Source: Butyrivibrio sp.
GTDB taxonomy: Bacteria; Bacillota; Clostridia; Lachnospirales; Lachnospiraceae
Direction: 5' to 3'
NCBI GenBank assembly: GCA_017470505.1
Contig: JAFUYO010000005.1
Span: 84,759 to 148,758, forward strand
Length of the DNA stretch: 64,000 nt
Made by a program: the position numbers and the translations under genes. A model generated the notes under the pieces. That model was not told the DNA's origin, did not search any database, and saw nothing but the letters and a program-made list of their open reading frames with translations. Within the stretch, counting starts at the first letter, position 1, and the number at the start of each line of letters is the position of its first letter. Positions 47,047 to 56,658 of the stretch are shown piece after piece.

Positions 47047-48727
47047 AACAGAAAAAAGAATATATGAGCTTTTGCCCCATGATCCCGAGACCATGGCATT
47101 TACGCTCTTTACAATAGGGATGGCCGCGTATTACATCTGGAGGATGTGCGCCATTACACCGCAGTACGACGAGCTGTACACATACTACTATTTTATCAGC
47201 AGGGGACCTGTATATGCTGCCATACACTGGCCGCTTCCGAACAATCATGTCGGTTTCTCGGTTCTTTCAGCAGTTCTGAATTACTGCGGAAATTCCTATA
47301 TTGGCTTAAGGGGCGTATCATACCTGTGTGCGGTTTCAAACCTCATCATACTGTACAGGATCTGTAAGAGATACTTTTCACACTGGCTCTCTTTTGGAGC
47401 TGTTGTTCTGTACAGCTCGATGTCAATTGTGAACGAGTACAGTATCCAGGGAAGAGGCTACACACTTGCTACCACCTGTTTTCTGATAGCTCTTTACTGC
47501 GGCGGCAGGATCTGCAACCTTGACGAGACGAGTATCTGGTACTACAGGGCGATTGGTGTTTGTTTTGTCCTTGGGCTGTACACGGTTCCGAGCAGCATCT
47601 ACTGGGTGATTCCGGTGAGCCTTGCAATCTGTGTGTATCTGATCAGAAACGCCTATGCCGGCAGGATTTATCACGAAAAGATCTACGACACGACGTATTT
47701 CAGGAAGTTCAGGAAATTCTTTTCCCACGGCTTTATGGCCGCGGTGGTAACATTTTTCCTGTACGGGATCATATGGCTTGCCATTGGCTCAAACCTTCTG
47801 GTAAAGACAGAAGGGTCGGACTTATTTGGAGAGAGCCATTTTGTTGTGCTCATAAGAGCTCCCCTTCGTGCGATGATGACAGGCATTGACTACATGCTCT
47901 CGCAGCCCTATATACAGAGCCTTTCAAGTGAGGATTTCTACGAAAACGTCTTAAACTGGGCAGGGAGCCTCTTTGGTTACATGCTCCCGGGGTTTGAAGT
48001 CATAATACCTGTCTTTATTGTGATATCTCTATCGGTTGCCCTGTATGAGTGCATCAGGCATTTTGTGTACTCGAGGACTATAATAAACCTGATGGTCTTA
48101 TCAAACGTTGTCATAACGGCGCTGATGCTCATTTTGCAAAAAAAGCTTCCATACCTTCGTGTCTTCAGCTACGGGGCGGTAATAGTCGTTTTGTGCATCT
48201 GCATCTGCCTTGAGAGACTGATAAATGTGACTATCAGAATGTATAACAGGAGCATCCTGAAAAAGAGAAATGAGCTGTCCAAAGAGGGCACGGACCACAA
48301 GGAGAGCGAGACGACAATAAAGACAGGAAAGTGGTACTCGGGAATCGGAGTGTATATACCTGTTCTCACTATGGTGATCATCTTTGTAGTCAGGTTCTCA
48401 TCGGATGATTTCATGGCGCAGCTTGCTCATCGCGAGAGCGCAGTTTACAATACGCTCTATGTCGCGGATGTCGAGAGCAGGAAGAATATTGCGGCAATTG
48501 ACTGCGACCAGCAGTTTCTTTTGAAGTTCGGCTGGAATATTGACTGCAATAAGACTGACGTAGATGACGCTGATTGTGTTATTATAGATAAAAATCTGAT
48601 GCAGCCGGGGTACCAGGGAAGTGATTTCTGGAAATTCTACCAGACGTACGACACCATAAACTGGGACTACATCAGTACAATGCGTGCGGTTTATGAAAAT
48701 GAAAGCTTTATATTATATATCAAATAA
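47024..48727 (+). CDS. Polytopic GT-C-type membrane protein, probable glycosyltransferase
   Basis: A 567 aa protein with about 10-12 membrane helices. After helix 1 the external loop reads [17 protein letters not shown] followed by [11 protein letters not shown], which resembles the Asp-Glu loop and downstream His motif of GT39/ArnT-like lipid-phosphate-sugar transferases. The C-terminal 120 residues are a soluble domain. The likely start is TTG 47024 inside leuB, with GGGAGA 8 nt upstream. It sits inside an amino-acid operon between leuB and ilvD, an odd place for an envelope enzyme. Acceptor and donor are unknown. Confidence 0.65.
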   Translation: MNESLSYKTEKRIYELLPHDPETMAFTLFTIGMAAYYIWRMCAITPQYDELYTYYYFISRGPVYAAIHWPLPNNHVGFSVLSAVLNYCGNSYIGLRGVSYLCAVSNLIILYRICKRYFSHWLSFGAVVLYSSMSIVNEYSIQGRGYTLATTCFLIALYCGGRICNLDETSIWYYRAIGVCFVLGLYTVPSSIYWVIPVSLAICVYLIRNAYAGRIYHEKIYDTTYFRKFRKFFSHGFMAAVVTFFLYGIIWLAIGSNLLVKTEGSDLFGESHFVVLIRAPLRAMMTGIDYMLSQPYIQSLSSEDFYENVLNWAGSLFGYMLPGFEVIIPVFIVISLSVALYECIRHFVYSRTIINLMVLSNVVITALMLILQKKLPYLRVFSYGAVIVVLCICICLERLINVTIRMYNRSILKKRNELSKEGTDHKESETTIKTGKWYSGIGVYIPVLTMVIIFVVRFSSDDFMAQLAHRESAVYNTLYVADVESRKNIAAIDCDQQFLLKFGWNIDCNKTDVDDADCVIIDKNLMQPGYQGSDFWKFYQTYDTINWDYISTMRAVYENESFILYIK

Positions 48728-48744
48728 AAAAGGAGATTTTGGCT

Positions 48745-50415
48745 ATGAACAGTGACAGAGTCATGAAAGGGCTCCAGCAGGCCCCTCACAGAAGTCTTTT
48801 TAACGCACTTGGTTTCACAGAAGAGGAGAGAAACAGGCCTCTTATCGGGATAGTAAGCTCTTACAACGAGATCGTTCCGGGTCACATGAACCTCGACAAG
48901 ATAACCGAGGCTGTAAAGCTGGCAGTGGCAGAAGCCGGCGGAATGCCCGTTGTTGTTCCTGCGATTGCAGTCTGCGACGGTATCGCAATGGGACACATTG
49001 GAATGAAGTATTCACTTGTCACAAGGGACCTCATCGCGGACAGCACAGAGTGCCTTGCACTTGCCCATGCCTTTGACGGAATGGTCTGCATCCCTAACTG
49101 CGACAAGAATGTTCCCGGACTTCTGATGGCTGCAGCCCGTGTAAATATACCTACAGTATTCGTCTCAGGCGGCCCCATGATGGCAGGAAGGATTGACGGA
49201 CACAAGACGTCCCTCTCATCAATGTTCGAGGCAGTCGGCAGTGTTTCCGCCGGCAAGATGAGCGAGGAGAAGCTCAGTGAGTTCGAGGAGAAGGCTTGTC
49301 CCACATGCGGATCTTGTTCTGGAATGTACACAGCGAACTCAATGAACTGTCTGACTGAGACGATAGGAATGGGACTTCCCGGAAACGGAACAATCCCTGC
49401 TGTTTACTCTGCGAGAATCAGACTTGCAAAGCAGGCAGGATACGCAGTAATGAACCTTATCAAGAAGAATATCAGACCCAGAGACATCATGACAAAAGAG
49501 GCCTTTATGAACGCTCTTGCCATGGACATGGCTCTCGGCTGTTCGACAAATACGATGCTCCATCTGCCTGCGATCGCGCATGAGGCCGGAGTTGACATCA
49601 ACATGGAGATTGCAAACGAGGTATCAGCAAGAACTCCCAACCTCTGTCACCTGGCACCTGCAGGTCCCACATACATGGAGGATCTCAATGAGGCGGGCGG
49701 TGTTCTCGCTGTAATGAGCGAGCTCGTAAAGAAGGATCTTCTTAACACCTCACTTATCACCTGCACAGGCAAGACCGTAAAAGAAAACCTTGAAGGCGTA
49801 TATAACAAGAACCCTGAGGTTATAAGACCTATAGACAATCCTTATATGCAGTCCGGAGGAATCGCTGTGCTCAAGGGCAATCTTGCACCCGATACAGGTA
49901 TTGTCAAGAAGTCTGCTGTCGTACCTGAGATGATGGTACACGAGGGTCCTGCCAGAGTATTTGACTGCGAGGAGGATGCTATTGAGGCAATCCTTACAGG
50001 CAAGATCGTTGCTGGAGATGTTGTTGTAATCAGATATGAGGGACCTAAGGGCGGCCCCGGAATGAGAGAGATGTTAAATCCCACATCAGCAATAGCAGGA
50101 AGAGGTCTCGGCTCATCTGTTGCCCTCATCACAGACGGAAGATTTTCAGGTGCAAGCCGCGGAGCTTCCATAGGACATGTATCTCCTGAAGCTGCTGTTG
50201 GCGGACCCATAGCACTCGTTGAAGAGGGCGATATCATCAGCATCGATATCCCAGGCAACGCCCTCAACGTAAAGGTTTCAGACGAGGAGCTCGAAAAGAG
50301 AAGAAAGAACTGGAAGCCCAGAGAGCCCAAGGTCACAACAGGGTACCTCTCAAGATACCGCGAGCTTGTAACAAGCGGAAACAGGGGAGCTATACTGGAG
50401 ATTCCCAGATCATAA
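48745..50415 (+). CDS. ilvD: Dihydroxy-acid dehydratase
   Basis: Fe-S enzyme producing 2-keto acids in valine and isoleucine synthesis. 556 aa, with [55 protein letters not shown] cluster cysteines and the C-terminal [27 protein letters not shown] 48745 has AAAGGAG 9 nt upstream; a TTG at 48739 is less likely. Confidence 0.97.
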   Translation: MNSDRVMKGLQQAPHRSLFNALGFTEEERNRPLIGIVSSYNEIVPGHMNLDKITEAVKLAVAEAGGMPVVVPAIAVCDGIAMGHIGMKYSLVTRDLIADSTECLALAHAFDGMVCIPNCDKNVPGLLMAAARVNIPTVFVSGGPMMAGRIDGHKTSLSSMFEAVGSVSAGKMSEEKLSEFEEKACPTCGSCSGMYTANSMNCLTETIGMGLPGNGTIPAVYSARIRLAKQAGYAVMNLIKKNIRPRDIMTKEAFMNALAMDMALGCSTNTMLHLPAIAHEAGVDINMEIANEVSARTPNLCHLAPAGPTYMEDLNEAGGVLAVMSELVKKDLLNTSLITCTGKTVKENLEGVYNKNPEVIRPIDNPYMQSGGIAVLKGNLAPDTGIVKKSAVVPEMMVHEGPARVFDCEEDAIEAILTGKIVAGDVVVIRYEGPKGGPGMREMLNPTSAIAGRGLGSSVALITDGRFSGASRGASIGHVSPEAAVGGPIALVEEGDIISIDIPGNALNVKVSDEELEKRRKNWKPREPKVTTGYLSRYRELVTSGNRGAILEIPRS

Positions 50416-50418
50416 AAA

Positions 50419-50450
50419 GGATTGCATAAGTGCGAAGCACGGAACAATCC
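50419..50450 (+). repeat. Hairpin in the ilvD-ilvB gap
   Basis: GGATTG (50419-50424) pairs with CAATCC (50445-50450), enclosing GTGC-GAA-GCAC. The motif CGGAACAATCCGT overlapping its 3' side recurs, with one change, at about 57930. It has no T-tract and may be a repeat or processing site. Confidence 0.5.
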
Positions 50451-50497
50451 GTTAGAATTATTTTGCACTATAATCATTTTTTGAGGAGTATGAAAAA

Positions 50498-52174
50498 ATG
50501 CAACTTACAGGTTCACAGATAGTTTTGGAATGTCTCAAAGAACAGGGGGTGGACACGGTCTTCGGCTATCCCGGAGGGACGATACTTAATATTTATGACG
50601 AGCTGTACAAACAGCAGGATGATTTTTTACATATTCTTACGAGCCATGAGCAGGGCGCTGCACATGCTGCTGACGGATATGCAAGGTCTACCGGGAAAGT
50701 CGGCGTCTGCATGGCGACCAGCGGCCCCGGCTCGACCAATCTCGTAACGGGTATTGCCACGGCCTACATGGACTCAGTTCCGATAGTAGCCATCACCTGT
50801 AATGTAAATCTGCCTCTTCTGGGAAAAGATACCTTCCAGGAGGTCGATATAGCCGGCATAACCATGCCTATCACCAAGCACGGGTATATTGTAAAGGATG
50901 TACACAAGCTTGCAGACACTATCAGAAAGGCATTTAAGATTGCCCGCACGGGGCGTCCCGGCCCGGTAATTGTAGATATAACCAAGGACGTAACGGCCAA
51001 TTCCTGTGAGTACAAGCCGGTGAAGATTTCGGATGAAGAGCCGTATACTGCCTACACGGAAGATGACTTAAAGGCTGCAATAAAGCTCATAAAAACCTCC
51101 AAAAAGCCCTACATCTATGTCGGAGGAGGCGCTGTCATCTCAGGAGCTTATGATGAACTCAAGGAGTTTGCCGAGAAGATTGATGCGCCTGTCTGCGATA
51201 CCCTTATGGGCAAGGGCGCTTTTGACTCTGAGCACGAGCTCTACACGGGCATGATCGGCATGCACGGCACCAAGACATCGAACTATGGTGTCAGCGAGTG
51301 CGACCTTCTGATCACGCTTGGAGCGAGGTTCTCCGACAGGGTAATAGGAAACGCCAAGACCTTTGCCACCAAGGCTAAGATACTGCAGATCGATATAGAT
51401 GCGGCTGAGATCAACAAGAATATCAGGACAAATGTCGCGGTTATCGGTGATCTTAAATCTGTTCTCAAGGTGCTCAATAATAGGCTTGATAAGATGCAGC
51501 ACACCGAGTGGCTCAAAAAGATATCCGATTACAAGGCTAAGTTCCCTCTTTCCTATGAAGAAGACAAACTGACCTGTCCCTATATCATTGAGGAGCTTTA
51601 CAAGCTGACGGGCGGCGAAGCCATCATTTCGACAGATGTAGGTCAGCACCAGATGTGGACTGCCCAGTACTACAAATTCAAAAATCCAAGGACGTTCCTT
51701 ACATCGGGAGGACTTGGCACGATGGGCTATGGACTTGGAGCCTGCATAGGCGCACAGGTTGGAAATCCCGATAAAACCTGCATAAACATCGCAGGAGACG
51801 GGTGCTTCCGTATGAATATGAACGAGCTCGCTACGGCTTCTAGGTACAACCTTCCAATCATAGAGATCATAATCGACAACCACGTTCTGGGAATGGTGAG
51901 ACAGTGGCAGACACTTTTTTACGACAAACACTACTCACAGACTGTGTTTGAGGACAAGGTTGACTACTGCAAGGTGGCTGAGGGGCTCGGCTGCGAGGCT
52001 ATCAGGATCACAAATAAGTCAGAGGTTGTTCCGGCTCTGCAAAAAGCTCTTTCAGCAAAAGGGCCTGTTGTGCTTGACTGCATGATAGAGCAGGACGATA
52101 AAGTATTCCCAATGGTGCCGGCAGGGGCATCAATATCAGAGGCTTTTGATGCCTCCGACCTTGCCAAAAAGTAA
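50498..52174 (+). CDS. ilvB: Acetolactate synthase large subunit
   Basis: TPP-dependent condensation of pyruvate, the first common step of branched-chain amino-acid synthesis. 558 aa, with catalytic Glu in SHEQGAAHAADGYAR, the FAD domain, and the TPP motif GDGCFRMNMNELATASRYNLP. The adjoining MVRQWQTLFYDKHYSQT fits the anabolic type. No regulatory subunit gene (ilvN/ilvH) follows, so it is either elsewhere or absent. Confidence 0.95.
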   Translation: MQLTGSQIVLECLKEQGVDTVFGYPGGTILNIYDELYKQQDDFLHILTSHEQGAAHAADGYARSTGKVGVCMATSGPGSTNLVTGIATAYMDSVPIVAITCNVNLPLLGKDTFQEVDIAGITMPITKHGYIVKDVHKLADTIRKAFKIARTGRPGPVIVDITKDVTANSCEYKPVKISDEEPYTAYTEDDLKAAIKLIKTSKKPYIYVGGGAVISGAYDELKEFAEKIDAPVCDTLMGKGAFDSEHELYTGMIGMHGTKTSNYGVSECDLLITLGARFSDRVIGNAKTFATKAKILQIDIDAAEINKNIRTNVAVIGDLKSVLKVLNNRLDKMQHTEWLKKISDYKAKFPLSYEEDKLTCPYIIEELYKLTGGEAIISTDVGQHQMWTAQYYKFKNPRTFLTSGGLGTMGYGLGACIGAQVGNPDKTCINIAGDGCFRMNMNELATASRYNLPIIEIIIDNHVLGMVRQWQTLFYDKHYSQTVFEDKVDYCKVAEGLGCEAIRITNKSEVVPALQKALSAKGPVVLDCMIEQDDKVFPMVPAGASISEAFDASDLAKK

Positions 52175-52242
52175 GTAAGTCTTGGATCAAAGATTCAAGA
52201 ATGCTGCAAACATAACATTTTTCAGGGGGATTTGGGGAACGT

Positions 52243-53760
52243 ATGAAAAAAGTAATGCGCATAGGCGCGGTCACAACACTCGTTATGATCGCGGTTCTGC
52301 TTGCAATTTACATACTTCTCGGATTGTACTACATGGGTGGATTCCCGTGTTTTACCTGGATCAACGGCGTTTATGCCACAGGAAAATCTGTCTCTGCGGT
52401 CAACAGTGAGCTTATCCGGAATGACAATTACGACGGTGTTGCCATTCTGGATAAATCGGGTGCCCGTCTTTTTGTTTCTTCTCAGGATGTGGATATGACA
52501 ATCGATTACACGGACTCTCTGAACGGGATTTTCTACGGAAGAAATCCCCTGTTATGGGGCGTCTATGTCTTTGAGAACATGACCCGGGAGTATAAACCAA
52601 ATATCTACATCAACTCTCAAAAGCTAAATGACATACTATCGGACTGGGAGATTTTCGTTAATCTCGACGACTTTGAGTGCTCAATCGAGAGGACGGCTGA
52701 GGGGTACGAGCTGAAAAATGCTTATATAACGGTTCCCTCTCTGGAAAAGGTGGATGCCCTTATATACTCATCCATGATGAACAGGGAGAGCGTAGTTGAT
52801 CTCTCAAGTCATGATGAGTGTTACAGGGAGGTTGATCTTCGCAGCAGCGAGAGACAGAAGATAGCCCTCTTTTCCAGAATAGATATCATCCAGAATGTGA
52901 ACATAAACTATGAGGTTGGCGAGGGAATTGTTACTCTTGACAGGAACAAGGCCGCGTCATTTATCATAACTGAAGCTGAGATTGAGAGCGCGCTCTCTGA
53001 GACTGTAAATCCCAAGGTGCCCGGACAGGGGCTTTTTATCATCGGAGACAGGGAAGAGAATGAGCTTGACCCCGAGAAAATTTCAAGCCTTCAGGGGATA
53101 GCAATGGATGCTGATGGATTCCCTATTGTCAGCGAAAAAAAGATGTATGCGTTCTTTGAGAATATCGCTGATACCTACGACACAGCCTGGATGATGGACC
53201 GCTACAGGCAGGGACTGATAAACACTGTGATCATAAACGACAACAGCAAAGGGGATGGCAGCATCTACGACATAGATGCCGAGTTTTCGTATCTAAGGGA
53301 CGTATACACAGGAGCAGAAAAACCTGTAAGCGCACGGACCTTTACCCTTTCAGAAACAGCTGTTTCGTACAACGCACATGAAAATATCGGAAGTACATAC
53401 ATAGAAATCGACATGGGAAATCAGGTGCTTCACTACTATGTGGACGGCGAGATCAACATGGAATTTCCTATTGTGACAGGAAATATCGGACGCTCAAGAG
53501 GAACACCCACAGGGATTTATCCTATCTACAACAAGCGCTACCACACCTATTTGCGCGGCGCTGATTATGTCTCTTATGTGAATTACTGGCTTGGAGTCAA
53601 CAAGGGAATCGGGATTCATGATGCGACCTGGAGGAACAAATTCGGGGAAGATATCTACAAAACAGACGGGTCGCACGGGTGCATAAATACGCCGCTCGAA
53701 AAAATGGAGACGCTGTACAACATTGTTGAAGTTGGGACTCCGGCGGTGCTGTACTATTGA
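52243..53760 (+). CDS. L,D-transpeptidase (YkuD domain), membrane anchored
   Basis: Makes 3-3 crosslinks in peptidoglycan or attaches proteins to it. 505 aa: one N-terminal membrane helix (TTLVMIAVLLAIYILLGLYYM), a long extracellular region (residues about 35-370) like the putative peptidoglycan-binding domain of clostridial Ldt proteins, and a C-terminal YkuD domain with IEIDMGNQVLHYYVDGE, GTPTGIYPIY, GIHDATWR and the catalytic SHGCINTP (Cys480). The start is ATG 52243 preceded by a weak GGGGA. It follows ilvB by 68 bp. Confidence 0.9.
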   Translation: MKKVMRIGAVTTLVMIAVLLAIYILLGLYYMGGFPCFTWINGVYATGKSVSAVNSELIRNDNYDGVAILDKSGARLFVSSQDVDMTIDYTDSLNGIFYGRNPLLWGVYVFENMTREYKPNIYINSQKLNDILSDWEIFVNLDDFECSIERTAEGYELKNAYITVPSLEKVDALIYSSMMNRESVVDLSSHDECYREVDLRSSERQKIALFSRIDIIQNVNINYEVGEGIVTLDRNKAASFIITEAEIESALSETVNPKVPGQGLFIIGDREENELDPEKISSLQGIAMDADGFPIVSEKKMYAFFENIADTYDTAWMMDRYRQGLINTVIINDNSKGDGSIYDIDAEFSYLRDVYTGAEKPVSARTFTLSETAVSYNAHENIGSTYIEIDMGNQVLHYYVDGEINMEFPIVTGNIGRSRGTPTGIYPIYNKRYHTYLRGADYVSYVNYWLGVNKGIGIHDATWRNKFGEDIYKTDGSHGCINTPLEKMETLYNIVEVGTPAVLYY

Positions 53761-53773
53761 TTCATTTTCATTG

Positions 53774-53931
53774 ATAGGACGGAGCGGCGCAAGGCGCATC
53801 TGCCCTGCATGGCGCTCCCGCTCAAAGAAAAACGTAGCGGTACTAAGGGACCAAAATACGGTCCCTAAGTACCGACGTTTTTCTATGCATGCAGGTTCAG
53901 ATGCATCCTTGCGCCGCCCCTGTGCGTCTAT
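53774..53931. repeat. Large imperfect palindrome, about 158 bp
   Basis: Successive stems pair from outside in: GCGGCGCAAGG (53784-53794) with its complement at 53907-53917; GCATCTG (53796-53802) with 53898-53904; CCTGCAT (53804-53810) with 53889-53895; AAAAACGT (53828-53835) with 53875-53882; and a 15-bp inner stem with one mismatch (53838-53852 with 53860-53874). As RNA it would form one long hairpin. It has no coding capacity. A terminator after the L,D-transpeptidase gene or a second MITE family are both possible. Confidence 0.7.
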
Positions 53932-54147
53932 AAAACAAAAAAGCGCTGAAATTCGAAAATGTAACCTTAACGTGTTGATTAGCTGTTTTTTGCAACTGAT
54001 AAACCTAAATCAAAAATTGTAATATAAAAAATAAGGTATAGAATAAAAAAGATAAGTCGATTGAAAGAAATTGTTATTTGCTGGAAAAATAATTTTGTAG
54101 GTTTTGAATTTAAAAAAATAAATAACACAAATTATGTAATTGCAAAT

Positions 54148-54175
54148 TTGACAAAATTATAAATAGGGTTATAAT
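54148..54175 (+). promoter_or_regulatory. Strong promoter of serC-serA
   Basis: TTGACA (54148-54153), 16-bp spacer and TATAAT (54170-54175), both consensus. The predicted start near 54182 gives a leader of about 96 nt. Confidence 0.85.
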
Positions 54176-54198
54176 GATTTGTATCATAGAAAAAGACA

Positions 54199-54253
54199 GG
54201 GGCAAAAATTGTACATTTTGCCGTGGCTGACCCTTAAGCCGGACTTTTGCCCC
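54199..54253 (+). promoter_or_regulatory. serC leader with two mutually exclusive stems
   Basis: GGGGCAAAA (54199-54207) can pair either with TTTTGCC at 54216-54222 (short hairpin, 8-nt loop) or with TTTTGCCCC at 54245-54253 (9 bp, enclosing a GGC/GCC hairpin). The distal arm lies 9 nt before the AGGAGGAG ribosome site at 54262-54270. This could be a translational switch; no known riboswitch class was recognised. Confidence 0.5.
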
Positions 54254-54277
54254 GTACTGATGAGGAGGAGAAAGAAA

Positions 54278-55360
54278 TTGGCACGAGTTTATAATTTTTC
54301 AGCTGGTCCGGCAGTGCTTCCGGAAGAGGTTTTGAAAAAGGCTGCTGCGGAGATGCTTGATTACAACGGATGCGGTATGTCTATCAACGAGATGAGCCAC
54401 AGGTCCAGGACCTTTGATAATGTGATTCAGACTGCCGAGCAGGATATCAGAGATCTTATGAATATTCCCGACAATTATAAGGTTCTCTTTTTGCAGGGAG
54501 GCGCAAGCCAGCAGTTTGCTGCAGTTCCGCTCAACCTTATGAAGAACGGCAAGGCCTGCTACATCATCACAGGACAGTGGGCCAAGAAGGCATATCAGGA
54601 GGCTCAGAAGTACGGAGAGGCAATCGAGGTCGCATCAAGTGCAGACAAGACCTTCTCATATATTCCTGACTGCTCTGATCTTGATATCCCTGAAGATGCT
54701 GATTACGTATACATCTGTGAGAACAATACAATATATGGAACCAAGTTTAAGACTCTTCCCAACACCAAGGGACACATTCTTGTTTCGGATGTTTCATCCT
54801 GCTTTTTGTCTGAGCCTGTGGATGTTACCAAGTACGGCGTAATCTACGGCGGTGTTCAGAAGAACGTTGGGCCTGCAGGACTAGTCATCTCTATCATCAG
54901 AGAGGACCTCATCACAGATGATGTTCCAGCTTACACGCCTACGATGCTCAAGTGGAAGACTCAGGCTGACAACGGCTCTTTGTACAACACGCCTAACTGC
55001 TGGAGCATCTACATGTGCGGCCTCGTATTCAAGTGGTTGAAGGAACAGGGAGGCCTTGTAGAGATGAAGAAGAGGAACGAGGAGAAGGCGAAGATCCTCT
55101 ACGATTACCTCGATCAGAGCAAAATGTTCAAGGGAACTGTAAGAGCTGAGGACAGATCACTTATGAATGTTCCTTTTGTAACAGACTCAGACGAACTCAA
55201 TGCCAGGTTCATCTCAGAGGCTACTGCACAGGGCTTTGTCTCACTCAAAGGCCACAGAACAGTCGGCGGCATGAGAGCGAGCATCTACAACGCGATGCCT
55301 ATCGAGGGCGTCAGGAAGCTCGTAGAGTTCATGGATAAATTTGAAAAAGAGAACGCATAA
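54278..55360 (+). CDS. serC: Phosphoserine aminotransferase
   Basis: PLP enzyme converting 3-phosphohydroxypyruvate to phosphoserine. With the TTG start at 54278 (AGGAGGAG upstream) it has 360 aa and the canonical N-terminus VYNFSAGPAVLPEEVL; the ORF extends further upstream through the leader, which is not coding. Marks include LFLQGGASQQFAAVP, the PLP-Lys region YGGVQKNVGPAGL and the C-terminal GHRTVGGMRASIYNAMP. It is followed 13 bp later by serA. Confidence 0.96.
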   Translation: MARVYNFSAGPAVLPEEVLKKAAAEMLDYNGCGMSINEMSHRSRTFDNVIQTAEQDIRDLMNIPDNYKVLFLQGGASQQFAAVPLNLMKNGKACYIITGQWAKKAYQEAQKYGEAIEVASSADKTFSYIPDCSDLDIPEDADYVYICENNTIYGTKFKTLPNTKGHILVSDVSSCFLSEPVDVTKYGVIYGGVQKNVGPAGLVISIIREDLITDDVPAYTPTMLKWKTQADNGSLYNTPNCWSIYMCGLVFKWLKEQGGLVEMKKRNEEKAKILYDYLDQSKMFKGTVRAEDRSLMNVPFVTDSDELNARFISEATAQGFVSLKGHRTVGGMRASIYNAMPIEGVRKLVEFMDKFEKENA

Positions 55361-55373
55361 GGGGGAGATAAAA

Positions 55374-56543
55374 TTGTACAATTACAAGTGCTTAAATCCG
55401 ATCGCAAAGGTTGGGCTTAATGGTTTTACCAAGGATTACAAGGCTGTTGACAATGTCGATGAGGCTGATGGAATTCTTGTCAGAAGTGCAAACATGCAGG
55501 AGATGGAGTTCTCTGACAAGCTCCTTGCAATAGCAAGGGCAGGAGCCGGAGTCAACAATATTCCTTTGAGCAGATGCGCTGAGCAGGGAATCGTCGTTTT
55601 TAACACTCCCGGCGCAAACGCCAACGGTGTTAAGGAGATGGTGCTTGCGGCAATGCTCCTTGCTTCGAGAGATATTATCGGAGGAACAGAGTGGGTCAAG
55701 GCAAATGCAGGTGATCCCGAGATTGCAAAGCTCACCGAGAAGTCCAAAAAGAAGTTTGCAGGAACAGAGATTTTTGGCAAAAAGCTCGGTATCATCGGTC
55801 TTGGAGCAATAGGTGTCCGCGTTGCAAACGCTGCGAGACAGCTCGGCATGGAGGTCTACGGATATGACCCTTATCTTTCAATCGACGCTGCATGGAGGCT
55901 CTCTTCAGACGTTAAGCACGTTACCGATGTAAACGACATCTACTCCAAGTGTGACATCATAACAATTCACGTTCCCGCTCTTGATTCTACAAAGGGAATG
56001 ATAAACAGGGACGCCATTGCCAAGATGAAGAAGGGTGTCATCATCATCAATCTTGCAAGAGATATTCTCTGCAACGAGGCTGATGTGCTGGCAGGTATCA
56101 ACGCAGGCAAGATCAGGAAATATGTAACTGACTTCCCGAACCCTACGATTGCAGGACACGACGGATGTATCGTCATCCCTCACCTCGGCGCTTCAACTGA
56201 GGAGTCTGAGGACAACTGTGCCGTTAAGGCAGTACTTGAGCTAAAAGACTACTTAGAAAACGGAAACATCAACAACTCCGTAAACTATCCGAACTGCGAC
56301 ATGGGCATCTGCGACGGACCGAGAATTGCAATCTTCCACAAGAACGTTGCAAACATGATCGGTCAGTTCACAACCGTCTTCGGAGAGGCAGGCATGAACA
56401 TCTCGGATATGACGAACAAGTCCAAGGGCGATTACGCTTATACTCTTGTCGATCTTGAGAGCAAAATCACAGATGAGATTGTTGAAAAGCTTTCAAAGAT
56501 TTCAGGGGTTATCAGGGTAAGAGTTGTCAGACAGGATGTATAA
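55374..56543 (+). CDS. serA: D-3-phosphoglycerate dehydrogenase
   Basis: First step of serine synthesis. The TTG at 55374 (GGGGGAG upstream) gives 389 aa starting MYNYKCLNPIAKVG. It has the NAD motif LGIIGLGAIGVRVANAARQLG, the catalytic Arg, Glu and His regions (ARAGAGVNNIP, NLARD, HLGASTEES) and a short C-terminal ACT-type domain (NVANMIGQFTTVFGEAGMNI) for possible serine feedback. This short form lacks the intervening domain of longer SerA proteins. Confidence 0.95.
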   Translation: MYNYKCLNPIAKVGLNGFTKDYKAVDNVDEADGILVRSANMQEMEFSDKLLAIARAGAGVNNIPLSRCAEQGIVVFNTPGANANGVKEMVLAAMLLASRDIIGGTEWVKANAGDPEIAKLTEKSKKKFAGTEIFGKKLGIIGLGAIGVRVANAARQLGMEVYGYDPYLSIDAAWRLSSDVKHVTDVNDIYSKCDIITIHVPALDSTKGMINRDAIAKMKKGVIIINLARDILCNEADVLAGINAGKIRKYVTDFPNPTIAGHDGCIVIPHLGASTEESEDNCAVKAVLELKDYLENGNINNSVNYPNCDMGICDGPRIAIFHKNVANMIGQFTTVFGEAGMNISDMTNKSKGDYAYTLVDLESKITDEIVEKLSKISGVIRVRVVRQDV

Positions 56544-56580
56544 AACGCATTAAAAATCATTTGTTAATGTGACTTTTATA

Positions 56581-56612
56581 AGGAGAGATTTTATTTTTAA
56601 AATCTCTCCTAA
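56581..56612 (+). terminator. Hairpin after serA
   Basis: A perfect 12-bp stem AGGAGAGATTTT/AAAATCTCTCCT (56581-56592 with 56599-56610), followed by a weak AAAGTTTTG. It may end or attenuate the serCA transcript. Confidence 0.6.
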
Positions 56613-56658
56613 AGTTTTGTTGATGTAAAGATAATAAAGAATTGTGAAGGGAGCATAA

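Larger units (their letters stand above)
53761..54277 (+). other. 517-bp interval: palindromic element, A+T-rich stretch, serC promoter and leader
   Basis: No credible gene. From left to right it holds a large imperfect palindrome (53774-53931), an A+T-rich stretch without clear structure (about 53935-54145), a strong promoter (54148-54175) and a structured 96-nt leader before serC. Confidence 0.7.

Noticed and set aside
49842-50477. Minus-strand open frame antisense to ilvD
   Set aside because: Shadow of a strongly conserved gene; its translation has low-complexity Ser/Thr/Pro composition.
51140-51931. 263-residue minus-strand open frame antisense to ilvB
   Set aside because: No start signal or recognisable domain; ilvB motifs on the plus strand are complete.
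53935-54277. T-box leader before serC, or before leuB/ilvD
   Set aside because: No T-box sequence or specifier-loop architecture was seen; the gaps before leuB and ilvD are short or filled by a mobile element.
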